From the NCBI RefSeq assembly GCF_049306965.1, contig NC_133182.1:72254501-72318500 (forward strand): 64,000 nucleotides of DNA, read 5' to 3'. The notes beneath the pieces are model-generated. The model had not been told where the DNA came from. It ran no database searches and was given only the letters and a program-made list of their open reading frames with translations. Below are positions 1 to 12,905 of this stretch, piece after piece; position 1 is the first letter of the stretch; the number at the start of each line of letters is the position of its first letter. Source of the DNA: Danio rerio. Its lineage: Eukaryota > Chordata > Actinopteri > Cypriniformes > Danionidae. The translations under genes were made by a program, and so were the position numbers.

Positions 1-268
1 AGTATCTGTATCACTGTATCTAATAGGCACTATCCTTATAAATAAACTTGCAATCTATATAACTACATCATCGCCTAAAAAAGCCCCAAAAGTAAATTGT
101 TGTCCAACAGCTGCAATATTTGTCAAACTGTAGAAGGTTTATTGATCTGTTGTCCCTCTATGTAGGCGGAGTAATACTGAAGGGTGAGGAGGCTGTATGA
201 GTGCTGATATTGCAGAATATTGCACGGCTTTCAGATTCGAAAACCAGATAGAACTCTAAGGGCCCTGT
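1..268. other. No feature recognised
   Basis: Ordinary AT-rich DNA; no exon, repeat unit or RNA gene recognised. Confidence 0.4.
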
Positions 269-450
269 CATACACCTGGCGCAAGGCGCGACGCAATTGT
301 TTTCTAGTTTCAGCTTGGCGCAAGAGTCGTTTTGACGTTTTGTGCCACGCTGTTTAAATAGTAAATGCGTTTGTGCTCATATGTGCTCCCATAGGTGTTC
401 TGGTCTAAAAAGGAGGCGTGTTGAGGCGCGTTGCTATTTTAAGTAAACTG
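269..450 (-). repeat. Dispersed repeat family X, copy 1
   Basis: Read on the minus strand, this matches 19330-19500 and 30490-30660: shared blocks include GCGCCT(T)AACAC, a 'GACCAGAACAC' stretch and a 'TTTAAACA' stretch. A partial relative is at 9912-10005 (CTGTCATACA). No coding capacity is seen and the superfamily is unknown. Confidence 0.55.
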
Positions 451-618
451 TAATAGATCTATATTACTATAATTAGATCTATATAGTTCTATAGACCAGA
501 ACAAAGCGAAGATTGCGTTAGTTGTGTGCCTTCCCTACGCATTGCTTAATACAGACAGGATGTACAGCAAACTGCAAATATCTTTACAAATGAAAAAGAA
601 TTAAAACGTTAGGGATAT

Positions 619-1148
619 TGTCACCGACTCGGTCCCAGTCATTCCCCTCGCTGGCCAGCAGAGGCCGCCATCTCAGGACTTCTAACATTACATCATCCAT
701 CCACGTTGATTGTGCTCACACCTGTTCTGAATCAAACTAACGACCCACGTACCCTTTATAAGCCAGCTCCAAATGCTCAGTCAGTGCGAAGTCTTGTTTA
801 GCCCCGGCCAGCATTTCTGAGCGTTATTCCTGCCTGATTCCTCGTGTATTACTCCAGCCTGTTTCTGACTCTGCTTCGCCTTCTGCCTGCCCACGACCCA
901 CGCCTGATATACGGACTCTAATATTCGCTGCCTGCCCACGACCCACGCCTGATACACGGACTCTGATACTTGCAGCCTGCCCTCGACCCATGCCTGGTAG
1001 AACTCTCTATGTCTGTTCATCGCCAGTCTTTATCCATCATAGACTGTTGCTGTTGTGTGTTTGCACGTTAGTGCATATTGCGTGTGAATGAGAGCTTGAT
1101 ATATAAATACTGCATAATGAATCCCTCCGTGTCAGTCTCCTCGTTACA
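619..1148 (+). mobile_element. Solo LTR, probably Gypsy-like (fossil)
   Basis: A 530-base sequence beginning TGTCAC and ending GTTACA, flanked by the 5-base target duplication GATAT (614-618 and 1149-1153). It has a TATA-like TTTATAAGCC near 750 and an internal directly repeated block around 885-1000. No internal retroviral or retrotransposon region lies next to it, so it is a recombined solo LTR. The intact target duplication suggests moderate to young age. The short ends resemble those of the LTR at 23590-24049. Confidence 0.75.
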
Positions 1149-1349
1149 GATATATGGGATATAGTAAGGATACATAGCCTATAGGATAAAAATATAAAGA
1201 ATTAAATTATTACAAAACATTATTTTCTAGCCTACTTAAATATAAAAATCATACTTTCATGCTTTCATCTCTGGGGCTTTTTCAGTTTATTCATAACAAT
1301 TTGCTTTTGTATAATATTATTATTAGCAGAATTATTTATTATATGCATA

Positions 1350-1711
1350 TTCATTCATTCATTTTCTTGTCGGCTTAGTCCCTTTATTAATCTGCGGTCA
1401 CCACAGCGGAATGAACCACCAACTTATCCAGCACATTTTTATGCAGCGGATGCCCTTCCAGCCACAACCCATCTCTGGGAAACATCCACACTCATACACT
1501 ACAGACAATTTAGCCTAGCCAATTCACCTGTACCACATGTCTTTGGATTATGGGGGGAACTGGAGCACCCGGAGGAAACCCACGCGAACGCAGGGAGAAC
1601 ATGCAAACTCCACACAGAAACGCCAACTGACCCAGCCGTGGCTCGAAACTGCGACCCAGCAACCTTCTTGCTGTGAAGCAACAGCACTACCTACTGTGCC
1701 ACTGCGTCGCC
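1350..1711 (-). mobile_element. DANA/mermaid SINE, near full length
   Basis: tRNA-derived Danio SINE in reverse orientation: its (ATTC)n tail is at 1350-1365 and its tRNA-like head ends at GGCGACGCAGTGGC (complement) near 1711. The A/B-box head, 'GTCCAAAGACATG' core and 'AATAAAGGGACTAAGC' 3' region are all recognisable. Confidence 0.9.
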
Positions 1712-2130
1712 TTTATATGTATGCATATTTATATTTGTTTTATTAAAAAAAAGCTCAGATTTACCCACCTATTTCATTTTATTTTGGTAGAAATGGGCTC
1801 TGAAATAGGCTTGGTTATCAGGAAAATTGTATGAGAAAAATCAGATTTTTGAGCCAATCAATCCAGAGCATGTTCCCCTGGAGTTATGGATTAAGTATGA
1901 CTTTATTAATTGTCATAATTTGAACGTATCTCATAACTATTACTTAGTATCCCACTATGTGGATATTTTATTTTAGAATTTTATCAAATCATTATTTTAT
2001 TTTATTTTTTTATTTAAATTTTTATTTAATTTAATTTAATTTTATAAATCACCTCTTAAAATGCTCGGTTATCAGTAAAGTCATATGAGAAAAAGCTGAT
2101 ATTTAACCAGATCAATAATGAGCATGATCT
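1712..2130. repeat. AT-rich DNA with a diverged local duplication
   Basis: The block around 1813-1960 ('GAGCATGTTCCCCTGG', 'TTATGGATTAAGTA') recurs at 2064-2131 plus 3501-3600 and again at 3885-3960. This suggests a threefold local duplication later split by the element at 2132-3502. Confidence 0.5.
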
Positions 2131-2649
2131 CCAGGGCACGGTTTTTCAAAAGTAATCCACTAGGATTTTGGATAAGGGATTGGATCAAATCTTGAAAATG
2201 GGTTTTTCAAAAGAAAAAACAGATTACATAATCGGATTAGATCACGTAATCCAATCTTTGTTTTGATCCGGATCAAACCTTTAGTTTGGGTTTTTCGGAC
2301 CTTTTTTGTAGGATCTGGATCACTTTGATCCAAAAAACATGGATTAAACGGATCCCATCAGAAGGGTGGATTTAGCGTGGATTTCATGCCTAAAATGTCA
2401 TGAAAACCTAAAAACTTTATTAAACAATACTATTTTTGGATCATGCAGTATCTTACGAGATATACTATTTATTCATAAGGTTTTAATTTTATTTGTTCAT
2501 CTGTCAGGCTATAGTGATTATTGGCTTTAACGTATTTAGCCTTTCTGTATAGGCCTCCAGCAAAGTAGAAAGAGTTTGGCCTCATAAAATAACCACCCAA
2601 ACAGCTGTCAAAACTGACCAAAAACAATACATTTTATTCCGTCACTAAT

Positions 2650-2749
<100 letters not shown>

Positions 2750-2855
2750 TCATCACAATGGAAAATATTTTTCTTATTAGAATATTTATTAATGATGATA
2801 GCAATGATTACAGAATAAACAAAAATTGCAAGAAATGGCAATGACTGATTTTTGA

Positions 2856-3002
2856 AATCTTTTTCAACAATTGCAAAAAGAGACTGAAAGGGCAGAAGCA
2901 CAGCTTCGTCTGGCAGAGAAACAACTGACTCTAACCAAACTGCAGCAAACCAAGGCCAGACTTGAGATCCCCCTCCTAAAGGATACGCTTCACATCAGAT
3001 GA
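2856..3002 (+). pseudogene. Coiled-coil coding remnant inside the transposon
   Basis: An open stretch reads NLFQQLQKETERAEAQLRL, then AEKQLTLTKLQQTKARLEI, then PLLKDTLHIR and a stop. The Glu/Gln/Leu heptad pattern resembles the C-terminal helix of Myb/SANT accessory proteins of Harbinger elements. It is preceded by a stop and the (TA)n tract, so only a C-terminal piece survives. Family assignment is an inference. Confidence 0.4.
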
Positions 3003-3599
3003 GGAAGTCTGAGATTATTGTGGAGTTTTTGACATTAAGTATTTTTTAAATTTACATCTATATTTGAAACTTATTATAAATATCCTCAATGTACAGTGTT
3101 TGTGTTGTAGGTCTCAGATGAGCGGACTGCTGGAAAAGGATGGGGTGGGCTTTTTCTTGTTTTTCTTATTTATTATTATTATTAATTTAATATTTATTAC
3201 ATTTTCTTAGTTTTCATAAAAAAATAAATAAATTATATTGACCCCACGCTGGCTATTCTACTTGTCGCTCTTTACATATCTATAGTTCTACATTGTGATT
3301 TCCTATCCTATTTGAGCACTGGTAATCCAGATTTAGTGATCCTGAAAAGTTCCTATCCAGATCAGATTGATCCAATCCAATGTTGCTTTGAAAAACTGGC
3401 TCAAAAAGTAAGCTGGATTACCTGATCACAGATCGCAAAAACAGAATTAATAAATCTGGATCAATTTAATCCAGATTAAACCTTTTGAAAAACCGGGCCC
3501 TGGTGTTATGGATCAAGTAGGACTTTAATAATTGTCACAAGTTTGACTTTTTTCACTATTGCTTAATATCTCTTTAGTATCTTACTCTGTATCTAATTT

Positions 3600-3609
3600 T
3601 ATTTATTTA

Positions 3610-3643
<34 letters not shown>

Positions 3644-3870
3644 TTATTAATTTAATTTAATTTAATTTAATTTAATTAATTTTTTTATTTTATTTTATTT
3701 TATTAATTTCATTTCATTTAATTTATTTTCTTTAATATTTCTTTTAATTTATTATTTTTTTTACATTTTTGATTCATTTGATTTATATATTTAAGTTATT
3801 TTTTATTATTAATTTAATTAAAAAAATTTTTTGTAATTTTATTTTTATTTATTTTTATTTTTTTATTTTA
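3600..3870. repeat. T-rich low-complexity tract
   Basis: Mainly TTTA/ATTT-type runs with (TTA)n. No gene. Confidence 0.8.
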
Positions 3871-4254
3871 TTGCCTCCCAAAGTCCTCGGTTACCAGGAA
3901 AACCATGTAAGAAAGCTGATTAGTCCAGAGCATGTTCCCCTGGTGTTATGGATTTCCTGCACAGGTTATGGATCTGCACTGTATTCTCTATGACACAAAG
4001 CATGGAAATGTTTGTGTGTGTTGGCGTGCGTCAGCAGGTCTTCATCCACACACACTTTCTCCTTGGTCTCCTGAAGAGTGGCGTCCTCATCAGAGATGCC
4101 AGCGCACCTCCTGTTTCCTTTTGGTCATGACACTTTGTACGGGTCATTTATGCAATAACCGCCCCTCTACGCAATGGGACGACCCCCTGGGGAGTTTAGC
4201 CTCCCTATAACCTCTCCGTTTGACACTCGGAGGAACACTTGACTCAGAAACACC

Positions 4255-7200
4255 ATGACACGAGTCTGCATGGGGATGATGATGATGATGATTAAGATGG
4301 TGCTTTTCAGTGGCCTGTTCATGTCTGGTCTGGCGTTTGACATGCAGCTTGTAAAAGGTAAGATCTGCCTCGAGCATTTATTTATCGACTGTGTCTTTTA
4401 TTAGATTTATAGATGGAGTGTTTTGATTATATGCAATGATTTTAGTAATGTGACTTATAAATGTTGATTATATATGCACCCTGGACCACAAAATCACTCA
4501 TGGGGTCTTTTTTTAATAATAAGCTTTCCATTATAAGTTGTTAGGACATGGAAATACTTGACTACTGAAAAATCTGCAATGTGAGGGTTAAAAAAACTAA
4601 TTATATAGAAAATGATTCACAATTAGTCTAAACCAAACGCTTAGCAATGCACATTACTTATCTAAAATTATGATCTTTACTTAATATTATTGTGATTTTT
4701 GGCATAAATTTTGGCAATTTTATTCATACTATGTATTTTTGTATATGTAAAATGTTAAAACGTAGCCAATTTTTAGTTTTCAATACAATCGGTTTCCAAC
4801 ATTCTTCCAAATATCTCCTTTTTGTTAATAAATAACAATATTTTTGGATTTTGTTTGCAGTATTTTCCCCTTACTATGAATATTAATGACTTCATAAACG
4901 TCAACATTCTTCAAAATATCTTCCTTTGAACACTGCACCCTAAATAAACCAATATCCCTTCCCCACTATGAATATTAATGTTTACCAGTTTCCAACATTC
5001 TTCAAAATATCTTCCTTTGTGTTTTGGGTGAACTATGCCCTTAATGTACTACTATTGAAAAATCTGCAATGTGAGGGTTAAAAAAACTAATTATATAGAA
5101 AATGATTTTAATTAGTCTTAACCAAGTGCTTAGCAATGCACATTACTAATCTAAAATTATGATCTTTACTTAATGATCTTTACTTAAATAAAATCTATAT
5201 ATTTTTATTCATACTATGTATTTTTGTTTATGTAAAATGTTAAACGTAGCCAATTTTTAATTGTCATTACTATCGGTTTCCAACATTCTTCCAAATATCT
5301 CCTTTTGGTTAATAAATAACAATATTTTTGGATTTTGTTTGCAGTATTTTCCCCTTACTATGAATATTAATGACTTCATAAACGTCAACATTCTTCAAAA
5401 TATCTTCCTTTGTGTTTTAAATGAGCTGTCCCTTTAATTTTTGTTACACAAAATCACAATTTTTCTTGTATGTTTTTCTCTGAGGAACGCTGCACCCAAC
5501 GTAAGCCATAAATTTCCATAGTATCCCTTCCCCACTATGAATATAAATGGTTACCAGTTTCCAACATTCTTCAAAATATCTTCTTTTCTATTTTGGGTGA
5601 ACTAAGGCTTTCATTTTTGTTTCACTAAATAGCAATATTTTGTCTGTTTTCTTCTGATGAGCACTACACCCTAAACAAGCCATTGACTTCTAGTATTTTC
5701 CCCCTTTTATGAATATAAATGGTTACCAGCTTCCAACATTCCTCAAAATATCTTCTTTTCTATTATGGGTGAACTATGGCTTTAATTTTTGTTACATAAC
5801 ATCACAATTTTTTGTCTGTTTTCTTCTGATGAGCACTGCACCCTAAGTAAGCCATTAATTTCCAAAGTATCCCCTCCCCACTATGACTATGAATGGTTAC
5901 CGGTTTTCAACATTCCTTAAGATATCTTCTTTTCTATTTTGGGTGAACTATGGCTTCAATTTATGCTACGCAAAATAACAATAGTTTTGTCTGTTTTCTT
6001 CTGATGAACACTGCACCCTAAATAAACCAATGATTTCCTAGTATCCCTTCCACATATGAAAAGTAATGGTTACCAGTTTCAAACATTCTTCAAAATATCT
6101 TCCTTTGTGTTTTAGGTGAACTATGCCCTTAATTTTAAATGACAAAAAAAACAAAAAATTATTTTGCCTGTTACTTCTGATGAGCACTGCAACAGTGCAT
6201 CCTAAACAACCAGTGAATAGTGCATCCTAAACAAGCCATGGACGTCCATTTGTCCCTATTATGACTATAAATGGTTACCGGCTTTCAACATTTTTCAAAA
6301 TATCTTTTTATTTTTTTTAATTTTTTTTTTAAGTATTCATCAGAAGAAAAAAATGAAAAAAAATACCTTCAATACATTTTTTTGCATTTCTTCTTTTTCT
6401 GATGAACTCTGCACCCTAAACAGGCCATTGATTTCCATAGTATCCCTCCTATTTTAATATAAATGGTCATCACTTCCAAACATTCTTTAAAATACCTTCT
6501 TTTCAGTTTTATTACACAAAATTAATTTGCTACACAACATAACAAAATATATTTTTTTGGCATTTTTTTAAATCTGATGAATGGCCTACTTATTTCCCCA
6601 CACTATAACACATAAATGCATAAACTGCATCAATTTCATCATTCTTCAAAACATCTTCTTTCGTGTTTTGAGTGAACAACCCCGCCTTTCATTTTTTTAC
6701 ACAAAATAATTATATTTTTGTGTTTTTTCGTTGCACCCTAAACCATTTCCCCCCTAGTCTGAATATAAATGGTTACCAGTTTCCAACATTCTTCAAAACA
6801 TCTTCTTTTTGTTACACAAAATAACAATATTTATGATTTTCTTTTCTTGAATAGTCTACATTAAATGACTCATTGACTTCCATGGTATTTCCCCCTACAA
6901 TAAATAAATAAATCACTACATAAATTTCAACATTCTTCAAAATATCTTCTTGTGTGTGTTTTTGGAATAACTATAGTTTAGTCTGCTTTCTTCTGATGAA
7001 CAGTGCACCCTAAACAAGCCATCTCCGGGGTATCAGAAGCTTCCATTGGGAATCAATATGCTTTAAACGCATCATCAGCCAGAGATCTTTGTGAGCATCT
7101 CGGATTGACGATTGCAAACAAAGCACAGCTAGCAGAGGCTCAGAAACACGGCCTGGAGACGTGCAGGTAAAACACTGCTCAATTCTGAAAAGTCTGATCT

Positions 7201-10200
7201 GTTTAATGCGAGGATTTTTCATATTCCTCTTTTCAAATGATAGGTTCGGGTGGATCGATGAGCAGATCGCTGTTGTTCCTCGAGTCAAGGTTAACCCCAA
7301 CTGCGGCAATGGCAAGACTGGGGTTGTGGTGTGGCGTGCAGATCCCAGCAAACAATTTGATGTCTTTTGCTTCAATGTAACCGGTAAACAATTTTAGTTC
7401 ATTATGAATCATTTTAGAGACTGTCACATACACTGTAAAAAAATGTAATGACAAAAAGTCTAGAGAACAAACATTTTTATGCTGCTTTAATTGTTTTAAG
7501 TTAATCAGGTTTCAACTAAATTAAGTTATACAGTGTCTAACTTAATATTTTAGTCAGTTTGATTGATGTAAATTCAGATGACAAAAAACAAAAGTTTATT
7601 TTTATTCAACTAAAAAATCAGCAGATATGTATCTCATGAATAAATGTAATCATATTTTGCATAAAACACACCCTTATCATCTCCATATAAGGGCATTCCT
7701 GCACCGTCCAGTGATGGTTTTCATGTAAACACAGCAGATTTGATTTAATTATTAGTGTTTATATGGGTTTTTCCAATATAATCTTGCATCATTTACATTT
7801 TACGTTTACATTTAGACATTTAGCAGTCATTTTATTCATTCATTCATTCATTTCCATCTTTTGCTTGTTCATTAATTTCGTTTGCCCGTTTATTCAATTT
7901 GTTCGTTCATTCATTCCTTCGTTTGTTTATTCATTTCGTTCTTTTCGTTTATTTGTTCTTTGATTCATTCTATCGTTAGTTTGTTTATTCATTCGTTCAT
8001 TCAATCCTTTCATTTGATCAATCATTCGTTCATACATTTCATTCGTTCATTCATTCGTTTCATTCTTTCATTTGTTCGTTCGTTCATTCATTCCGTTCAT
8101 TTCTTCATTATTTCATTCGTTAGTTTGTTTATTTATTAATTTGTTCATTCAATTCGTTCATTCAATCATTTAGTTAATTTGTTCATTTTGTTCGTTTATT
8201 CATTCATTTCGTTCTCTCATTGGTTTGGTCATTAATTTCGTTCGTTCATTTATTCGTACTTTCATTCGTTCGTTAGTTTATTTATTCGTTCATTCATTCA
8301 TTCTGTTCATTTCTTCATTCATTCATTTTCTTGTCATCATAGCGGAATGAAACGCCAACGTATCCAGAGGATGTCGTAACCCATGTCTCTGGGAAACATC
8401 CACGCACACTCATTCACACACACACAATACAGACAATTTAGCACACCCAATTCACCTGTACCTTATGTCTGAATTCATTCATTTATTAATTCGTTCATTC
8501 ATTAATTCATTTCGTGAATTAATTCATTTTCAACGAGCACCCAGAGGAAACCCACCAAACGCACTCGAGGCTCGAACCAGCGACCTTCTTGCTGTGAGGC
8601 GACAGCACTACCTACTGCGCCACTGCGTCGCCATGTCTTTATTCATTATTTCGTTCATTCATTTTGTTCGTCTATTCATTCATTTTTTTCATCCATTCAC
8701 ACCTGGCAACCCTGACTGGCCTCGGTGTTGCCCGTGTCACTTGGTTGCTTGGGTGGGTGTGACCAGACCTTTTTAATTCTCCAAGTATAAGCAATTATTT
8801 AGCTAATATTTAAAAAATATAAGAATATTTTTATTCATTAATTTATTTTCTTTTCGGCCTAGTCCCTTTATGAATCCCTTTATTATTACAAAATAATGTA
8901 AACTTGACTCACTACTTCCACTTTAATTATCCCATTGCAAACAATATGTGATTTAAAATTACTTTTTTTTTTTTTTTTTTTTTTTACAAAATCTAACATG
9001 ATTGCACAGCAAATCCTTATAAATAATGATAAATATAAGTATTGAATATAAATAATAAAGTAATAAATGACAAATTAAAGTAATAAATTCAAGCCTAATA
9101 AATATATCTATATAGAATCTGACCTGTGGCAATATATGCAAATTACATGCAGTATACAGTATATGAGATACATGTTTTAGCATATCATAAATTTCCTACA
9201 TCTATGGATTTCACATATCGTAATATATCATAATGTTTTCACATATCATATTTCACATATAATAAACAAATATATGAGATATATATTTCAAAATATTGCC
9301 CTTTACATATATTTTTTCAACCACTGGAGTTACAAATATGTACATGTATGTTGAAATATGTATTTAAAGCTATAATTGTGTATACAGTATATGTTCGTTC
9401 ATATATGGGCTCTTTCTGATACACATTTCTTTCTACGTAAGTGTGTGTGTTATTTGGCACCAAATCAGTACAAAGTGTTAGTGTGCCAAGGAAATCGGAA
9501 ACTGTGGATGTGACATCATCACAGATTGGTTTCCTATGAGGGTCATGGATGTGGTAAAGCGGAAGAAAGTCAGAGAGATGAATTGGCAAACGCCTCATCA
9601 AGTTGAACATAATGTGCGTCTCATTGCCTGTTATGTAACAAGCCTGATTTATTTTTTATCTTTTTTTTTTTTTTTGTAGATTTTGAGACACAGGCTTCCA
9701 TAAAGGTGCACCAAATGACAACCGGAAAGCCGATGACGACACGTTCATCTGTGGCTCCTACTGCTGGAGTTCATCTGAGGGGAAGCCCATTATCTAAACT
9801 CCCTTCCCATTGGTCCAGTGTTCCTCGTTCAGCGTCTGCAGGTCCCTCTGTGGTCCACAGGGCTGATGCCAAACATCTTGCCCTGAGCAGTGGCTCCACT
9901 GAAGGTACATCATAGGGCTCTGTCATACATCTCTCTTTTTTGCTACTTTCCTAGCACAGATATCATTTTCACGTCCTGCGGCACATTGTTTAAATAAATA
10001 GCAAATTTCATTTGTTCGTTCATTTATTTTATTCATTCATTTTGTTTGTTCGTTTGTTCATTCGATCGTTCATTCATTATTTTGTTTGTCCATTTTGTTC
10101 TTTCATTCATTCATTCATTCATTCATTCATTCATTCATTCATTCATTCATTCCTCCATTCATTCATTCATTCATTCATTCGTTCATACATTTCCTTTGTT

Positions 10201-12848
10201 TGTTCATTGGTTAATTCATTTTGTTTGCCCATTCATTCCATTTGTTCATTCGTTCATTCATTCCTTTGTTTGTTTATTCATTTCGTTCTTTCATTCATTC
10301 ATTCATTCATTCATTCATTAGTTTGTTTATTCATTTGTTCATTCAATTCTTTCATTCAATCATTCATTTGTTCATTCCGTTCACTCTTTTATTTGTTCAT
10401 TCATTTCATTCATTCATTTATTCATTTCGTTCTTTTAATTCGTTCGCACATTAATTTGTTAATTCATTCTGTTCATTTCTTCATTAATTTATTTGTTAGT
10501 GTTATTAATTAATTCATTCAATTCTTTCATTCATTCATTTATTAATTTCGTTCATTTATTCGTTCAGTCGTTTGTTCTTTCAATCCTTTTATTCGATCAT
10601 TCATTTGTTCATTTGTTTGTTTGCTCATTCATTTCATTCGTTCATTCATTTATTCCTTCGTTCATTTATTTCTTTATTCATTTATTAATTAGTTCATTCA
10701 TTTAGGTTGTTTATTCATTTATTCATTTTGTTCATTTATTTCGTTTATTCATTTTGTTCATCTATTCATTCATTTTGTTCATTCATTTTGTTTGTCCATT
10801 CATTCATTTTGTTCGTTCGTTCATTCATTCATTCGTTGGTTTTTTATTTGTTCGGTCATTCATTCATTCATTCATTCATTCATTCATTCATTCATTCATT
10901 CACCACACCTTGTTTAAAGCACCACCTCAGGTTTGGCATACATACATGGACATATGGTGAACGATGGACAGGAAGAGGACAGAGGGAAATAAATAAATAT
11001 ATAAATTAATTAATAAATATATTTTTCTAAAACATGATTACTGACATATTAGATAGGATATATGTGGTATGTGTTGGGTATATGGCATTATAATCATTAC
11101 TGCAATTACCTTAATTATAATTGATATCACTGTTGTCGCTGTTTTTTTCCACTTCCAAAGTCCAAAGTCTGGCATGTAAATAGTTAATTAACCATGGGAA
11201 TAGATGACAATCTGATCTGTTTTTTTTTTTTTGCCCAAAACATACCGATAACTCATTTAGAGAATAAGGATAACCACTTTTAGATCATGAGCTGAGTGCT
11301 ACAATGGTTTTTCCCCTTCTTAAAATAGCAAAATTGGATTTAGATAGGACTATGCACTTTATGCCATGTTCTTAGATGGTTTAAATTAAACCTTTAATAG
11401 GACTGTTCACCCAAAACTGAAAAATTCTTCACTTCTCCCAAACCTGTTTGAGTTTTATTCTTCTATCGCACTCACAAGAAGGTATTTTGACTAATGCTAA
11501 AAAGCTGTCATCCATTGACTTCCATAGTATTTGTTTTTCTTACTATGGAAGTCAATGGTCACAGGTTTTCAGCATTATTCAAACTACTTTCTTTTGTGTT
11601 TAACGGAAGAATAAAGAACTCATAAAGGTTTGGAACCACTTAAGGGTGAGTAAACAGTGAGTAAATGTTTATTTTTGGGTGATATACCCCTTTAACATGA
11701 AGCATTATTTAGTTTAAGCTAAATACACACTTGTGTTTACTGTGTTTCTCTTTCTGGTTTGCAGCTGTTCCTGCCGCTTTACTGATCACCGTCACCTTTG
11801 CAGTCATGATTGCTGTGTTTCTGGCACTTTATTATGTCAGAACGTAAGTTATTTTTTGGTGATTTAATACAGTACACAAAACCTTTAATCAAAGTTATCC
11901 TAAAAAAGAACAGATTTTCTTAAAGCGAAGTTTATTTATAAACTGATTTCAAAAGGATCACATGCTTATGATTGCTTGCAGCCGGTCCTTAATTATTCAA
12001 TTTATGATTCACCAATCAGACGATTCCTAAGCCACTCTAAATACCCTGTTTCATATAAGAGCCATCTTCATTTTGAAGAATCCCCCCCTCCACCCCCTCC
12101 TTTCCTAGATGGGTGGCACGGTGGCCCAGTGGTTAGCGTTGTTGCCTCACAGCAAGAACATCACTGGTTCTAGTCCTTACCAAGCCAGCTGCCGTTTCTA
12201 TGTGGAGTTTACACGTTCTCCTGTGCTCACATGGGTTTCCCCTGGGTTCCCCGGTTTACTCCCACCATCTAAAAACAAGCAACTTAAGTTAATTGACTAA
12301 TCCAAATCAGCACCATAGATTTATTAGCTCCCCTGATTTATTAGCCACCCCTGTTTATTTTTCCCCAATTCCTGTTTAATGGAGAGAAGATTTTTTCATC
12401 ACATTTCTAAACATAATAGTTTTAATAACTCATCTCTAATAACTGATTTATTTTATCTTTGCCATGATGACAGTAAATAATATTTTACTAGATATTTTTC
12501 AAGACACTTCTATACAGCTTAAAGTGACATTTAAAGGCTTAACTAGGCTCATTAGGTTAACTAGGCAAGTTAGGGTAATTAGGCAAGTTATTAAAATTAA
12601 ATAAAATTAGCTTAAAAGGGCTAATAATTTTGACCTTAAAATGGCTTTAAAAAAATGTAAAACTGCTTTTATTCCAGTCGAAATAAAACAAATTAGACTT
12701 TCTCCAGAAGAAAAAATATTATCAGACATACTGTGAAAATTTCCTCTCTCTGTTAAACATCATTTGGGAAATATTTAAGAAAAAATTTAAAAGGGGGGCT
12801 AATAATTCTGACTTTAACTGTATAAGTAGTTGGTGAACATTGTTAGTT

Positions 12849-12905
<57 letters not shown>

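Noticed and set aside
1500-1746. Short frames such as those with HPHTH or GCSSSPHNPK across the window
   Set aside because: These are DANA SINE translations that recur at every copy.
7035-7038. Alternative lyve1 exon 2 acceptor
   Set aside because: In frame, but it has a weak pyrimidine tract and would remove the ISGV residues that align with LYVE1. Kept only as a minor possibility.
10012-11009. Long frames rich in FIHSFIHSF (up to 166 residues), also at 7763-8139
   Set aside because: Direct translations of (ATTC)n-type repeats in lyve1 introns; no domain and no codon pattern beyond the repeat.
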